Shown here: piece by piece, positions 24,487 to 31,715 of the stretch | Position numbering within the stretch: the first letter of the stretch is position 1 | Layout: each line of letters begins with the position of its first letter | DNA from: Ignavibacteriales bacterium | GTDB taxonomy: Bacteria; Bacteroidota; Ignavibacteria; UBA10030 | Reading direction: 5' to 3' | Assembly (NCBI GenBank): GCA_016194505.1 | Contig: JACQBK010000027.1 | Span: forward strand, 1 to 35,218 | Length of the DNA: 35,218 bases | Program-made: the position numbers and the translations under genes | Notes under the pieces: model-generated | Databases searched by the model: none | Told to the model about the DNA's origin: nothing | Seen by the model: only the letters and a program-made list of their open reading frames with translations

Positions 24487-25452
24487 TCACGCTTCTGGCT
24501 GTTGTTCAGACGAGCTGGTTTGGCGAATCTCATCCAAAATTTCTTTTCCACCGCGGGCAAGGAGTTGCTCTGCCAATTGGATGCCAAGTTTTTCAGAATC
24601 CGATTGATTGCCAATGATATGCCCGCGCACCAAACGCTTGCCGTCCAAACTTCCGATGATCGCATCGAGGCGGAATTTTCCGTTTTCAATTCTGCCGTAT
24701 GTACCGATAGGAACTTGGCATCCGCCTTCAAGATACCGCAGTAATGCCCGCTCGCCGTTGACGCAGAGAGCAGTGGACTCGTGGTGGAGCTTGCGGATAG
24801 GTTTTTCGACTCGCCCATCCTTCTCGCGGATTTCTATTCCCAGCGCGCCCTGTCCGACTGCAGGCAGCATAACCTCGTAGGGCAATACCTCCGTAATGCT
24901 CTTTTCCCAGCCTAATCGTTTAACACCTGCTTTTGCTAAAAGCATTCCATCCCAATCGGATTGTTCAAGTTTTTGCATGCGGGTGTTAAGATTTCCGCGA
25001 ATGTCTATTATCTCCACATCCGGGCGTTGATGCAAAAGCTGGCATTTCCGGCGCAGACTTCCCGTTGCTATCGTTGCGCGTTGGGGAAGATCGGAAAATG
25101 ATTTGTGAGATTTCTTTGGGTGAGCAATAAACACATCGCGGACGTCTTCCCGCTCCGTTATTGCGCCAATCGTAAGACCTTTTGGAATCTGTGTCGGAAT
25201 ATCTTTAAGGCTGTGCACGGCGAGGTCAATTTCGCGATCCAATAACGCCCGTTCGATTTCCTTTGTGAAGAGGCCTTTATCACCGATTTTCGATAAAGGA
25301 GAATCGAGGATTTTGTCTCCGAGTGTTTTAATAATGCGGAGCTCAATTTCTAACTGAGGGAAGAGAACGGAGAGTTTCGATTTGATATGATTGCTTTGCC
25401 ACAGCGCCAGCTCGCTACCGCGCGTTCCGATAATCAGTCTCTCAACTGCCAT
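24487..25452 (-). CDS. hemC: Hydroxymethylbilane synthase (porphobilinogen deaminase)
   Basis: Joins four porphobilinogen units into hydroxymethylbilane. The 321 residues contain IIGTRGSELALWQS at the start, GDKGLFTKEIERALLD, VHSLKDIPTQIP, ATGSLRRKCQL, RGNLNTRMQKL, and LEGGCQVPIGTY, where the Cys (about residue 243) carries the dipyrromethane cofactor. The ATG at 25452 overlaps the end of hemA by 11 bases, so the two are translationally linked; an upstream start at 25485 is possible but adds an unconserved leader. Confidence 0.96.
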   Translation of the reverse strand: MAVERLIIGTRGSELALWQSNHIKSKLSVLFPQLEIELRIIKTLGDKILDSPLSKIGDKGLFTKEIERALLDREIDLAVHSLKDIPTQIPKGLTIGAITEREDVRDVFIAHPKKSHKSFSDLPQRATIATGSLRRKCQLLHQRPDVEIIDIRGNLNTRMQKLEQSDWDGMLLAKAGVKRLGWEKSITEVLPYEVMLPAVGQGALGIEIREKDGRVEKPIRKLHHESTALCVNGERALLRYLEGGCQVPIGTYGRIENGKFRLDAIIGSLDGKRLVRGHIIGNQSDSEKLGIQLAEQLLARGGKEILDEIRQTSSSEQQPEA

Positions 25453-26722
25453 TCGACCGCTCCTTGCGCGTAGTATCAATACCAAAGAGTTTTCGCACGA
25501 GGCTTATCTTTTGCTGTTGCTCAGCTTTCGAATCATCGTGCCCATTGCGCAAATTAACAATAGGGGCGTGGAGAATTTTATTGACAATCCGTTTCGTTAC
25601 AAGCTCGACAAGCTCGCGGTCTTTCGAATCAAACCGGTTGATGTTTTTCTCCACTTCTTCTTTTCTGATGTGCTCAATCAGTTCATTGAGGGCGGCAATA
25701 GTAGGGGTCGCTTGCAGTGAAGAGTTCCATCGCTCCAACTCAGCAACTTCCTCCGCAATAATGCTTTGAATTTTCGGGATTTCCTCTCGTCGCTTTTCGA
25801 TATTTTCGCTCACCATCACGTTCAAGCTGTCGAGATCGTACAAAAACACATTGTCTACATTCTTTGCGGCTGGGTCAATGTTGCGAGGCACGCCAATGTC
25901 AATTAAGAATAACGCGCTCGTATGCCGGTTCTTGATGATTTTTTCAATGTCCGTTCGGTTGAGAACATATTGTTCCGATTGAACAGAAGAAATAATAATA
26001 TCAATATCCGACAATTTCTCGCTGAACGTATCGAATGGTATCGCATGACCGCCAACCATTTTTGCCAGTGCTTCTGCGCGCTCCGTCGTGCGGTTGGTGA
26101 TGAACAAATTGCCGATATCTTTGCCCTTGAGATGTTTTGCAGTAAGCTGTGCCGTATCCCCTGCGCCGATAACGAGCGCGCTTTTCTTGCGCAAGTCATC
26201 GAAGATGTGTTGAGCAAGCTCCACAGCGGCGTAGCTGACGGAAATGGCTCCTTCGGAAATATGCGTTTCGCTCCTTGAGCGTTTGCCAACGTGGAATGCA
26301 GATTGGAACAGCTTGTTCATAAAGAACCCAGCCGTTGTGCTCTGGTTGGCAAGCGAGAAGCCGCTTTTTATTTGGGCGAGGATTTGCACATCGCCCATAA
26401 TCATCGAATCAATGCCGGCGGCAACTTTGAACAGGTGCTCTACCGCCGCGTGCCCGGCATACGAAAAGAGATGAGCGGGTTGGATGCTTCCATCGACGGA
26501 TTTTTGTTTCAGGAAAAATTGGGTTAAGGATTCAACGCGCGCATTGGCATCGTACGCGTACAGTTCTGTTCGATTGCATGTAGAAAAGAGCACGCACTCC
26601 GTAAAACCCTGGGCTTTCAACAGCGGTAACGCGGCGAGGATTTCCTCGTTGGAATACCACAGCTTTTCCCGCAGTTCAAGCGGAGCCGTGTGATGCGATA
26701 TGCCGATGCAAACTAAGTTCAC
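25442..26722 (-). CDS. hemA: Glutamyl-tRNA reductase
   Basis: First committed enzyme of the C5 heme route, reducing Glu-tRNA(Glu) to glutamate-1-semialdehyde with NADPH. The 426 residues fit the family. CIGISHHTAPLELREK opens the chain, the catalytic Cys is C49 in FSTCNRTELYAY, the substrate segment is AAGIDSMIMGDVQILAQIK (the usual Glu after MxxG is Asp here), and the NADPH loop is ALVIGAGDTAQLTAKHL. A C-terminal helical dimerisation region follows. The start codon is GTG with no clear Shine-Dalgarno, which may keep expression low. Glutamate-semialdehyde aminotransferase (hemL) and hemB are not in the window. Confidence 0.96.
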   Translation of the reverse strand: MNLVCIGISHHTAPLELREKLWYSNEEILAALPLLKAQGFTECVLFSTCNRTELYAYDANARVESLTQFFLKQKSVDGSIQPAHLFSYAGHAAVEHLFKVAAGIDSMIMGDVQILAQIKSGFSLANQSTTAGFFMNKLFQSAFHVGKRSRSETHISEGAISVSYAAVELAQHIFDDLRKKSALVIGAGDTAQLTAKHLKGKDIGNLFITNRTTERAEALAKMVGGHAIPFDTFSEKLSDIDIIISSVQSEQYVLNRTDIEKIIKNRHTSALFLIDIGVPRNIDPAAKNVDNVFLYDLDSLNVMVSENIEKRREEIPKIQSIIAEEVAELERWNSSLQATPTIAALNELIEHIRKEEVEKNINRFDSKDRELVELVTKRIVNKILHAPIVNLRNGHDDSKAEQQQKISLVRKLFGIDTTRKERSNGS

Positions 26723-26742
26723 GTTATTATTGAAAGATTATC

Positions 26743-26850
26743 ACGCAAAGCCGCAAAGAAAAATTATCTATTAAATATAGTAGCGCTCTTTGTGTCTTAT
26801 ATATTTTTGACCTCACCCTGTCCCTTCTCCTGATTTATCGGGAGAAAGCT
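26743..26850. repeat. Imperfect inverted repeats upstream of hemA
   Basis: ACGCAAAGCCGCAAAGAAAA (about 26745-26764) faces CTCTTTGTGTC (about 26787-26797), a common dispersed intergenic repeat style. It is followed by TTCTCCTGA-TTTA-TCGGGAGAA (26825-26846). No gene or clear promoter seen here. Confidence 0.5.
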
Positions 26851-26926
26851 AGTGCCAAAGGCATCGAGACTGTGTAAAAAGTAAATCTTTGTAAAAATAA
26901 GTGGGACAATTCTCCACAAATCTAGT

Positions 26927-26951
26927 TGTCCGAGAGTTAAACTCTCGGACA
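26927..26951. repeat. Perfect loopless palindrome, copy A
   Basis: A 12-base arm (TGTCCGAGAGTT), one central A and the exact reverse complement. Sits between the YCII-like gene and hemA, five bases from a second such palindrome. With no loop it suits protein binding or cruciform extrusion better than RNA termination. Confidence 0.7.
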
Positions 26952-26956
26952 GAAAT

Positions 26957-26983
26957 TTCTTCGACAGTTTAACTGTCGAAGAA
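26957..26983. repeat. Perfect loopless palindrome, copy B
   Basis: A 13-base arm (TTCTTCGACAGTT), one central T, exact reverse complement. It shares the core plan arm-GTT-N-AAC-arm with copy A, but the outer arms differ, as if two related elements diverged with compensating changes. Confidence 0.7.
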
Positions 26984-27024
26984 CAATATGAACCGTTGGT
27001 CTTGTCACGATGTACGACAGTATG

Positions 27025-27240
27025 TCATAAATAGTTGGGATCCTGTTCGGTAATTTCTGTAGCTGCCTCGATTGAGTCTGCTTCGAACGTGATCAATCCG
27101 CCTGACCGGTCAGAGAATGGACCCCCTGAATACTTGGCTAACGGTTTATTATTCCAATACCCAATATGTTGTGAAACAACTGATTTGATTCTTTCTGGTT
27201 CTGACTTCATGAAATAAAAATAAGCGAATCGCTTTCCCAT
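27025..27240 (-). CDS. YCII-related small protein, apparently C-terminally shortened
   Basis: A 71-residue product with the dimeric ferredoxin-like YCII pattern: RFAYFYFMKSEPERIKSVVS, HIGYWNN, YSGGPFSDRSGGLITFEADS, IEAATEITEQDPNYL. YCII proteins usually run 85-100 residues, with a last strand after the D-P motif; here the chain stops right after DPNYL, so it may be truncated or simply minimal. RBS AAAGGA fits the ATG. It lies 24 bases after the HemX-like gene and before hemA, inside the heme gene string. Function of YCII proteins is mostly unknown; some are hydrolase-like or regulatory. Confidence 0.65.
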   Translation of the reverse strand: MGKRFAYFYFMKSEPERIKSVVSQHIGYWNNKPLAKYSGGPFSDRSGGLITFEADSIEAATEITEQDPNYL

Positions 27241-27264
27241 ACATCGGTCCTTTTGAGATGCCTT

Positions 27265-27969
27265 CTAATTAAATTTATGAAAGCCGCTAAAGAACATGTT
27301 AATAACCGTCATCGAAAAAACGGCAATAACAAAACCTGTAACCGAAAGGAGCATAACTTTTCTTCCCTTCAGTTCGCCTGTTTTCTTGGCAAGAATGCCG
27401 ATCCCATACACGGCCCAAACGATGAATGTCCCAATAAGTTTTGGGTCACTGAGGGAGTAATCTGAAAAGGTTTTTTGCAGCCAAATAAATCCGACAATAA
27501 TCGCCAACGTTAATAATCCGAACGCCATTGTTACGGCAGTGAAGTTCATCTTCTCCAGCGTTTCCAAGTTGGGGAGTTTCTTGTAAATCACGCCGAAATT
27601 ACTCGCTTTAATTTGGTGATAGAGCATAAGATAGAGGAACCCATATACAGCGGAAATAGTGATCGCCGCATAACCAAGCAAAGCGCTTGCGACATGGAGT
27701 CCGAACCAACTGCTGCGGAGAATCTGTGGAACTTCAAGCAAATCTTTTATAAAGAGGGATGAGCCAAGTTGGAAAAAGAATGCGATATTCAAAATGAAAT
27801 ATCCGGTTTCCTTTGACTTGGAACGACGCTCAATAAAAGCATACGCCACAGCAACAGAAAACGCCAGTACGCTGAGAATTTCAAAAACGGTTGTTACCGG
27901 TGGATGGTCAAAGGCGACTGTCCGTGCAAATAAATAGATGAGATGCAAAATTATAATTCCGAGCAACAC
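27265..27969 (-). CDS. HemX/CcsA-like cytochrome c assembly family membrane protein
   Basis: Polytopic inner-membrane protein of the CcsA/CcmC/HemX superfamily. From the GTG at 27969 it has 234 residues with seven or so hydrophobic helices. The conserved His helix RSSWFGLHVASALLGYAAI is present, and HLIYLFAR lies near the start. The family WWD heme motif is degenerate: the place where CcsA has W-x-W-D-P-K-E reads YSLSDPKLIGTFIVW, retaining DPK but not the tryptophans. That favours a HemX-type role next to hemA (as in the Bacillus hemAXCD order) over a true heme lyase. The frame continues upstream without a standard start (see 27970-28083), and the real protein is probably about 38 residues longer. 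Confidence 0.85.
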   Translation of the reverse strand: MLLGIIILHLIYLFARTVAFDHPPVTTVFEILSVLAFSVAVAYAFIERRSKSKETGYFILNIAFFFQLGSSLFIKDLLEVPQILRSSWFGLHVASALLGYAAITISAVYGFLYLMLYHQIKASNFGVIYKKLPNLETLEKMNFTAVTMAFGLLTLAIIVGFIWLQKTFSDYSLSDPKLIGTFIVWAVYGIGILAKKTGELKGRKVMLLSVTGFVIAVFSMTVINMFFSGFHKFN

Positions 27970-28083
27970 ATTACTCTTAATCTTTTTCGCCCACGCGGTA
28001 TCGGAGAAAAACGCCTTTGCGTAAACCCAAACGATGGCAAAATAGCATATCGGCAGAAAGATATTGAGGAGATTTATCAGGAT
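27970..28083 (-). other. In-frame N-terminal extension of the HemX-like gene with no standard start codon
   Basis: Reading upstream of the GTG at 27969, the frame encodes ILINLLNIFLPICYFAIVWV then YAKAFFSDTAWAKKIKS, a convincing first transmembrane helix and loop. No ATG, GTG or TTG occurs in frame back to the upstream stop. A good RBS, AAAGGA (28092-28097), sits eight bases before an ATC codon (28081-28083) and eleven before a CTG (28078-28080), and a promoter lies just upstream. So initiation at ATC or CTG is the best reading. Confidence 0.55.
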
Positions 28084-28124
28084 AACTGTGTTCCTTTCGA
28101 CATCGAAATAAGACTCTTTCTTAA

Positions 28125-28153
28125 AATTTAGACAATTGTCGTACCATAAACAA
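28125..28153 (-). promoter_or_regulatory. Sigma-70-like promoter for the heme cluster
   Basis: On the minus strand TTGTTT (28153-28148), 17-base spacer, TAAATT (28130-28125). The spacer ends in the perfect palindrome GACAATTGTC (28131-28140), a possible operator. A start near 28118 would give a leader of about 35 bases before the RBS and the proposed ATC/CTG start of the HemX-like gene. Confidence 0.5.
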
Positions 28154-28220
28154 GTTGCTTCATTTTCGCCATTTTTTATCTCACTTTTGCAAAAATTAGC
28201 AGATCGGGAGGGAAGATTTC

Positions 28221-28249
28221 TTGCCTTTCGGAAAGGTGATAGCTATATT
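28221..28249 (+). promoter_or_regulatory. Sigma-70-like promoter for the M20 peptidase
   Basis: TTGCCT (28221-28226), exactly 17 bases, TATATT (28244-28249). It is divergent from the heme cluster promoter and 55 bases upstream of the peptidase ATG. Confidence 0.55.
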
Positions 28250-28303
28250 GCACCCGTATTCATTGAAAAAATCTGAAATCCATTTCTTTAAGGAAACCTC
28301 ATC

Positions 28304-29689
28304 ATGCAACAAATACTCTCCTACATAGATTCCAACAAAGACCGATACCTCAGCGAGTTAAAAGATTTTATCGCCATTCCAAGCGTCAGTTCGCAAGGCC
28401 AGCATAATGCCGATATGCAGCGGTGTGCCGAGTGGGTTGCCAACCAAATGAAAACAATCGGTATGCAGAATGCCCAAATCATGCCGACTCCCGGTCACCC
28501 CGTTGTGTATAGCGAGTGGCTTGGCGCCCCTGGAAAACCAACCGTGCTGTTTTACGGTCACTACGATGTTCAGCCCGTTGACCCATTGAACTTGTGGACC
28601 TCTCCGCCATTTGAAGCAACAATTCGCGGCGATCAGTTATTTGCCCGCGGCTCTGCGGATGACAAAGGGCAAGTCTTCATCCACTTCAAGGCTATTGAAG
28701 CATGCATGAAAAATAGCGGCAGCCTTCCCGTCAATATCAAAATGCTCATTGAGGGGGAGGAAGAGGTCGGCAGCGCCAATCTCGATAATTTTGTCGAGGC
28801 GCATAAAGAGCTGCTGAAAGCCGATCTCGTTCTCATCTCCGACTCTTCGATGTTCGCCAAAGGCGTGCCATCGGTTTGCTATGGGTTGCGAGGGCTTGCC
28901 TATATGGAAGTCGAAGTAACGGGTCCTAACAGCGATTTACATTCCGGCTCGTTCGGCGGCTCCTTGCATAACCCGATTCAAGCGCTTGCGGAAATGATCG
29001 CCTCGCTTCACGATAAGAACGGAAAGATCACCATCCCCGGATTTTATGATGACGTGCGGCCGCTTTCCAAGAAGGAACGAGATGCGTTCAAAAAACTCCC
29101 GTGGAGCGACACGAAGTACGCAAAACAATGGGGACTTAAACAACTCTACGGCGAAAAAGGATTTACCACGCTTGAGCGGCTCTGGGCACGACCAACTTTA
29201 GAGTGCAACGGCATTTGGGGCGGATACACGGGCGAGGGGGCGAAGACAGTGCTTCCCGCAAAAGCGTTCGCGAAAATTTCCATGAGGCTCGTTCCCGACC
29301 AAACCTCCGCCAAAGCCGCAAAACTGTTTGAAAAGCATTTGAAGAAAATCGCTCCCAGGACGATAGATATACAAGTGCGGGCACTGCACGGCGGCGAGCC
29401 GGCGATAACGCCGATTGAAAGTCCCGGTGTGCAGGCGGCGATTGCGGCACTGCAAAAAGGATTCGGCAAGAAGCCGTTATATCAGCGCGAGGGTGGCTCC
29501 ATTCCGATCGTCGTTCAGTTCAAAAAACTGCTCGGACTCGATACGGTGCTGTTGGGCTTCGGCTTGCCGGATGAGAATGCCCATGCGCCCAACGAGTTCA
29601 TCAATCTGGATAATTTCTTCGGCGGCATTCGCACCTCGGTTCATTTCTACAATGAACTGCCCAATTATTGGGGCAAGAAGGGGAAGTGA
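28304..29689 (+). CDS. M20 family dipeptidase (metallopeptidase)
   Basis: A 461-residue cytoplasmic zinc peptidase of the M20/M25/M40 group, most like dipeptidases. Metal ligands and catalytic residues are visible: His in LFYGHYDVQP (about 86), bridging Asp in RGSADDKGQ (about 120), catalytic Glu pair in IEGEEEVGS (about 152), Asp in LISDSS, and the last His in DENAHAPNE (about 428). The lid domain begins at about residue 190 (TGPNSDLHSGSFGG). It has its own promoter, an AAGGA RBS and a following terminator, so it is a single-gene unit. Probably hydrolyses dipeptides for amino-acid use, in keeping with the S9 peptidase and alanine dehydrogenase. Confidence 0.93.
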   Translation: MQQILSYIDSNKDRYLSELKDFIAIPSVSSQGQHNADMQRCAEWVANQMKTIGMQNAQIMPTPGHPVVYSEWLGAPGKPTVLFYGHYDVQPVDPLNLWTSPPFEATIRGDQLFARGSADDKGQVFIHFKAIEACMKNSGSLPVNIKMLIEGEEEVGSANLDNFVEAHKELLKADLVLISDSSMFAKGVPSVCYGLRGLAYMEVEVTGPNSDLHSGSFGGSLHNPIQALAEMIASLHDKNGKITIPGFYDDVRPLSKKERDAFKKLPWSDTKYAKQWGLKQLYGEKGFTTLERLWARPTLECNGIWGGYTGEGAKTVLPAKAFAKISMRLVPDQTSAKAAKLFEKHLKKIAPRTIDIQVRALHGGEPAITPIESPGVQAAIAALQKGFGKKPLYQREGGSIPIVVQFKKLLGLDTVLLGFGLPDENAHAPNEFINLDNFFGGIRTSVHFYNELPNYWGKKGK

Positions 29690-29712
29690 TATAGTCCACA
29701 ATTAGCCCATAG

Positions 29713-29746
29713 GAAAGCCCTGCAGTCGAAGCGGGGCTTTCTTCTT
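29713..29746 (+). terminator. Terminator after the M20 peptidase
   Basis: GAAAGCCC (29713-29720) pairs with GGGCTTTC (29734-29741) over a 13-base loop, followed by TTCTTT. Moderate strength. Confidence 0.7.
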
Positions 29747-29790
29747 TCAAGCCTCTTTGGTATCTTGTTTTTAAATAAAAACCGTGCGAA

Positions 29791-29821
29791 TGTGACCGTC
29801 ACCTTTAAGGTGACGGTCACA
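29791..29821. repeat. Perfect loopless palindrome, 15-base arms
   Basis: TGTGACCGTCACCTT, one central T, then the exact reverse complement. The same loopless design as the pair at 26927-26983. Part of a repeat-filled gap (29747-29979) without a gene. Confidence 0.7.
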
Positions 29822-29853
29822 TGGAAATAAATGTTGCTTTTGGAAAGCTTAAC

Positions 29854-29874
29854 GGGCAAGTCGGTGACTCGCCC
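29854..29874. repeat. GGGCAAGTC/GACTCGCCC hairpin
   Basis: Nine-base arms with one mismatch and a GGT loop, followed by CCTAC. Looks like a member of the GTAGGGGC...-type dispersed repeats, comparable with 23560-23585. Confidence 0.5.
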
Positions 29875-29895
29875 CTACAAAAATTTTGCATTTTT

Positions 29896-29916
29896 GCCTG
29901 CCCGACGTAGGCGGGC
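29896..29916. repeat. GCCTGCC/GGCGGGC hairpin repeat, second copy
   Basis: Seven-base arms (one G-T pair) around a CGACGTA loop; same arms as 23632-23654. Confidence 0.5.
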
Positions 29917-29979
29917 GTCTTAGCGTGAGTTGATGTTCCCATTAGAAATTTGAACTCAAAATATCAAAAAAACTTCTTA

Positions 29980-30885
29980 ATGTCCTCCCAAGAATTTCTC
30001 TCTAAAATTCCGATTTTTGAAAAGCTCCCCGCTGCGGACCACGATGTTTTGCTGAAGCTTTGGCAATCGCGCACGGTGGAGGAGGGAGAGGTGTTATTTC
30101 GTATCGGTGAAAAGGGAAATTCGATGTTCGTTATTGAGGAAGGGAAGATTGAAATTACCGTTCCGATTGAGGGTCAAGCTAAGAAAGAAACGAGAGTGTC
30201 GGTGTTGCACGAGGGAGAGTTTGTCGGCGAGCTTTCCTTGATTGACGGATTACCAAGAACCGCTACCGCAACGGCTATGGAGCCGTGCAAGCTCATGGAA
30301 ATGAAGCGCGAGGATTTCATTAAGTTTCTCATGGAACGCCCTGCGGTTTCTATTTCAATGGTGAGCGAGATCGGCAAACGGTTGCGCTCCACCAACGAGC
30401 TTGTGATGTCGCTGGCATCGAAGAACGTCAACGTGGAGATGGAGGAACAGCTCAAGTTTGGCGACCGTCTTGCGGATAAAATTGCCGAGTTCGGAGGCAG
30501 TTGGTTATTCATTATCATATTTTTTGTTTTTATTGGGGCGTGGGCTTTGTTGAACACCGCCCAGCTTTGGTTCAAGCCGTTCGATGAGTATCCGTTTATT
30601 TTTCTTAATCTCATGCTTTCCACCATTGCCGCTCTTCAAGCGCCGATTATTATGATGAGCCAAAACCGCGCGCAGAAAAAAGACCGCTTGCAAGCAGAGT
30701 TGGATTACAAAGTCAATTTGAAATCCGAGCTTATGCTTCAACAGCTTCACGCCAAGCTCGATGATATTCGCGCGACGGAAATTCATCATATGCATGAGGC
30801 GTTGCAGGAAAAGCTTTCGGCATCAAAGAGGCAGTCGAAAGAAAAAGTGAAACGTAAGACGGGAAATGTGAGACGGAAGACGTGA
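29980..30885 (+). CDS. Cyclic-nucleotide-binding domain fused to DUF1003 membrane domain
   Basis: A 301-residue protein. Residues about 8-125 are a Crp/cNMP-binding beta-roll (IFEKLPAADHDVLLKLWQSR, GEKGNSMFVIEEGKIEI, phosphate-cassette-like GEFVGELSLIDGLPRTATATA). Residues about 155-260 are DUF1003 with two helices (GGSWLFIIIFFVFIGAWALL and FIFLNLMLSTIAALQAPIIM) and the conserved SQNRAQKKDRLQAELDYKVNLKSE. There is no DNA-binding domain, so it is not a transcription factor; it may sense a nucleotide at the membrane. I use the ATG at 29980; a TTG at 29950 is possible. The basic C-terminus (KEKVKRKTGNVRRKT) is encoded by a purine-rich repeat that runs past the stop and may be a recent extension. 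Confidence 0.88.
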   Translation: MSSQEFLSKIPIFEKLPAADHDVLLKLWQSRTVEEGEVLFRIGEKGNSMFVIEEGKIEITVPIEGQAKKETRVSVLHEGEFVGELSLIDGLPRTATATAMEPCKLMEMKREDFIKFLMERPAVSISMVSEIGKRLRSTNELVMSLASKNVNVEMEEQLKFGDRLADKIAEFGGSWLFIIIFFVFIGAWALLNTAQLWFKPFDEYPFIFLNLMLSTIAALQAPIIMMSQNRAQKKDRLQAELDYKVNLKSELMLQQLHAKLDDIRATEIHHMHEALQEKLSASKRQSKEKVKRKTGNVRRKT

Positions 30886-30935
30886 GAAGTGAGATGTGAG
30901 AAGTAAGAAGTCAGACGTGGGACAAAAGACGGGGT
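30841..30935. repeat. Purine-rich degenerate tandem repeat across a gene end
   Basis: Units like GTGAGA(C/A)G, GAAGTGAGA and GTAAGAAGTCAGAC repeat irregularly on the plus strand, from inside the last codons of the cNMP/DUF1003 gene to near the next start. Almost no pyrimidine clusters occur. Confidence 0.6.
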
Positions 30936-30947
30936 TCAAAATCTTTT

Positions 30948-31487
30948 ATGAAAATTTATACAAAAACCGGCGATGAAGGCGAAACATCTCTCTTTGGCGG
31001 GCAGCGTGTTCCCAAAGAATCACTCCGCATAGAAACATACGGAACGGTTGATGAATTAAACTCGGTCGTTGGTATTGCGCGATCACTGAAGCCGCACAAA
31101 GAAGTTGATGCGATCCTTGAGCGCATACAAAACGATCTCTTCGTGCTTGGCGCCGACCTTGCTGCTCCACTGACCAAAACCTCCGATAAAATTGCTCGCA
31201 TCCAGCAATCTCATGTGGATGATCTCGAACGTTTTATTGATTCGCTTGAGCCGAAACTTCAACCGCTGAAGGTATTTATTTTGCCGGGCGGCTCAGCGGT
31301 GGCGGCGCATCTCCATTTCGCGCGCACTGTTTGTAGGCGAGCGGAACGGTTAACGACAGGGCTTTCTCGTGAGGAAACAATAGGCACCGCGCCGCTCGCG
31401 TACCTTAATCGTCTCTCGGACTTGCTCTTTGTTCTCGCCCGTTATGCAAATTATTTGGATGGTGTCGCTGAAACGCAGTGGAAATAA
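30948..31487 (+). CDS. PduO-type cob(I)alamin adenosyltransferase
   Basis: Transfers the adenosyl group of ATP to cob(I)alamin, making coenzyme B12. The 179 residues show every family landmark: KIYTKTGDEGETSLFGG at the N-terminus (ATP P-loop-like region), YGTVDELNSVVG, FILPGGSAVAAHLHFARTVCRRAER with the ATP-binding Arg pair, and YLNRLSDLLFVLARYAN near the end. Forms trimers in the cytoplasm. It has no obvious Shine-Dalgarno, and no B12-dependent enzyme is encoded nearby, so the reason for its place here is unclear; methylmalonyl-CoA mutase is a usual client. Confidence 0.95.
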   Translation: MKIYTKTGDEGETSLFGGQRVPKESLRIETYGTVDELNSVVGIARSLKPHKEVDAILERIQNDLFVLGADLAAPLTKTSDKIARIQQSHVDDLERFIDSLEPKLQPLKVFILPGGSAVAAHLHFARTVCRRAERLTTGLSREETIGTAPLAYLNRLSDLLFVLARYANYLDGVAETQWK

Positions 31488-31503
31488 TCTCAAGAGAAAA
31501 CAT

Positions 31504-31715
31504 TACACAGAGTTCACAGAGAAGTCACAGAGCTACACAGAGGATAAATATAAGTTTTGAATGACTATTGGAACATTACGATCTATTTCTAAAGCATAAC
31601 GGCGAGATCAAACCTTACGAAAGTTCTAAAGCTTTTTTGTTTACTTTTTAAAAACTGATTATGAGTTGTTTTGCTCTGTGGTTCTTTGTGTCTCCTCTGT
31701 GTTCTCTGCGTAACG
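31504..31715. repeat. Inverted array of CACAGAG-type units
   Basis: ACACAGAGTTCACAGAGAAG and further CACAGAG units (31504-31543) face CTCTGTGG ... CTCTGTGTTCTCTGCG (about 31672-31710) in the gap before the AlkD-like gene. The arms are imperfect and the middle is unique AT-rich sequence without a gene. This is a dispersed intergenic repeat type, not a CRISPR array (units are short and unevenly spaced). Confidence 0.6.

Noticed and set aside
24474-24818. Earlier start for HemD inside hemC
   Set aside because: 115 extra residues read against the hemC frame; the ATG at 24473 fits the family length.
31504-31715. CRISPR-like array of CACAGAG units
   Set aside because: Units are seven bases, spacing is irregular and there are no spacers or cas genes.
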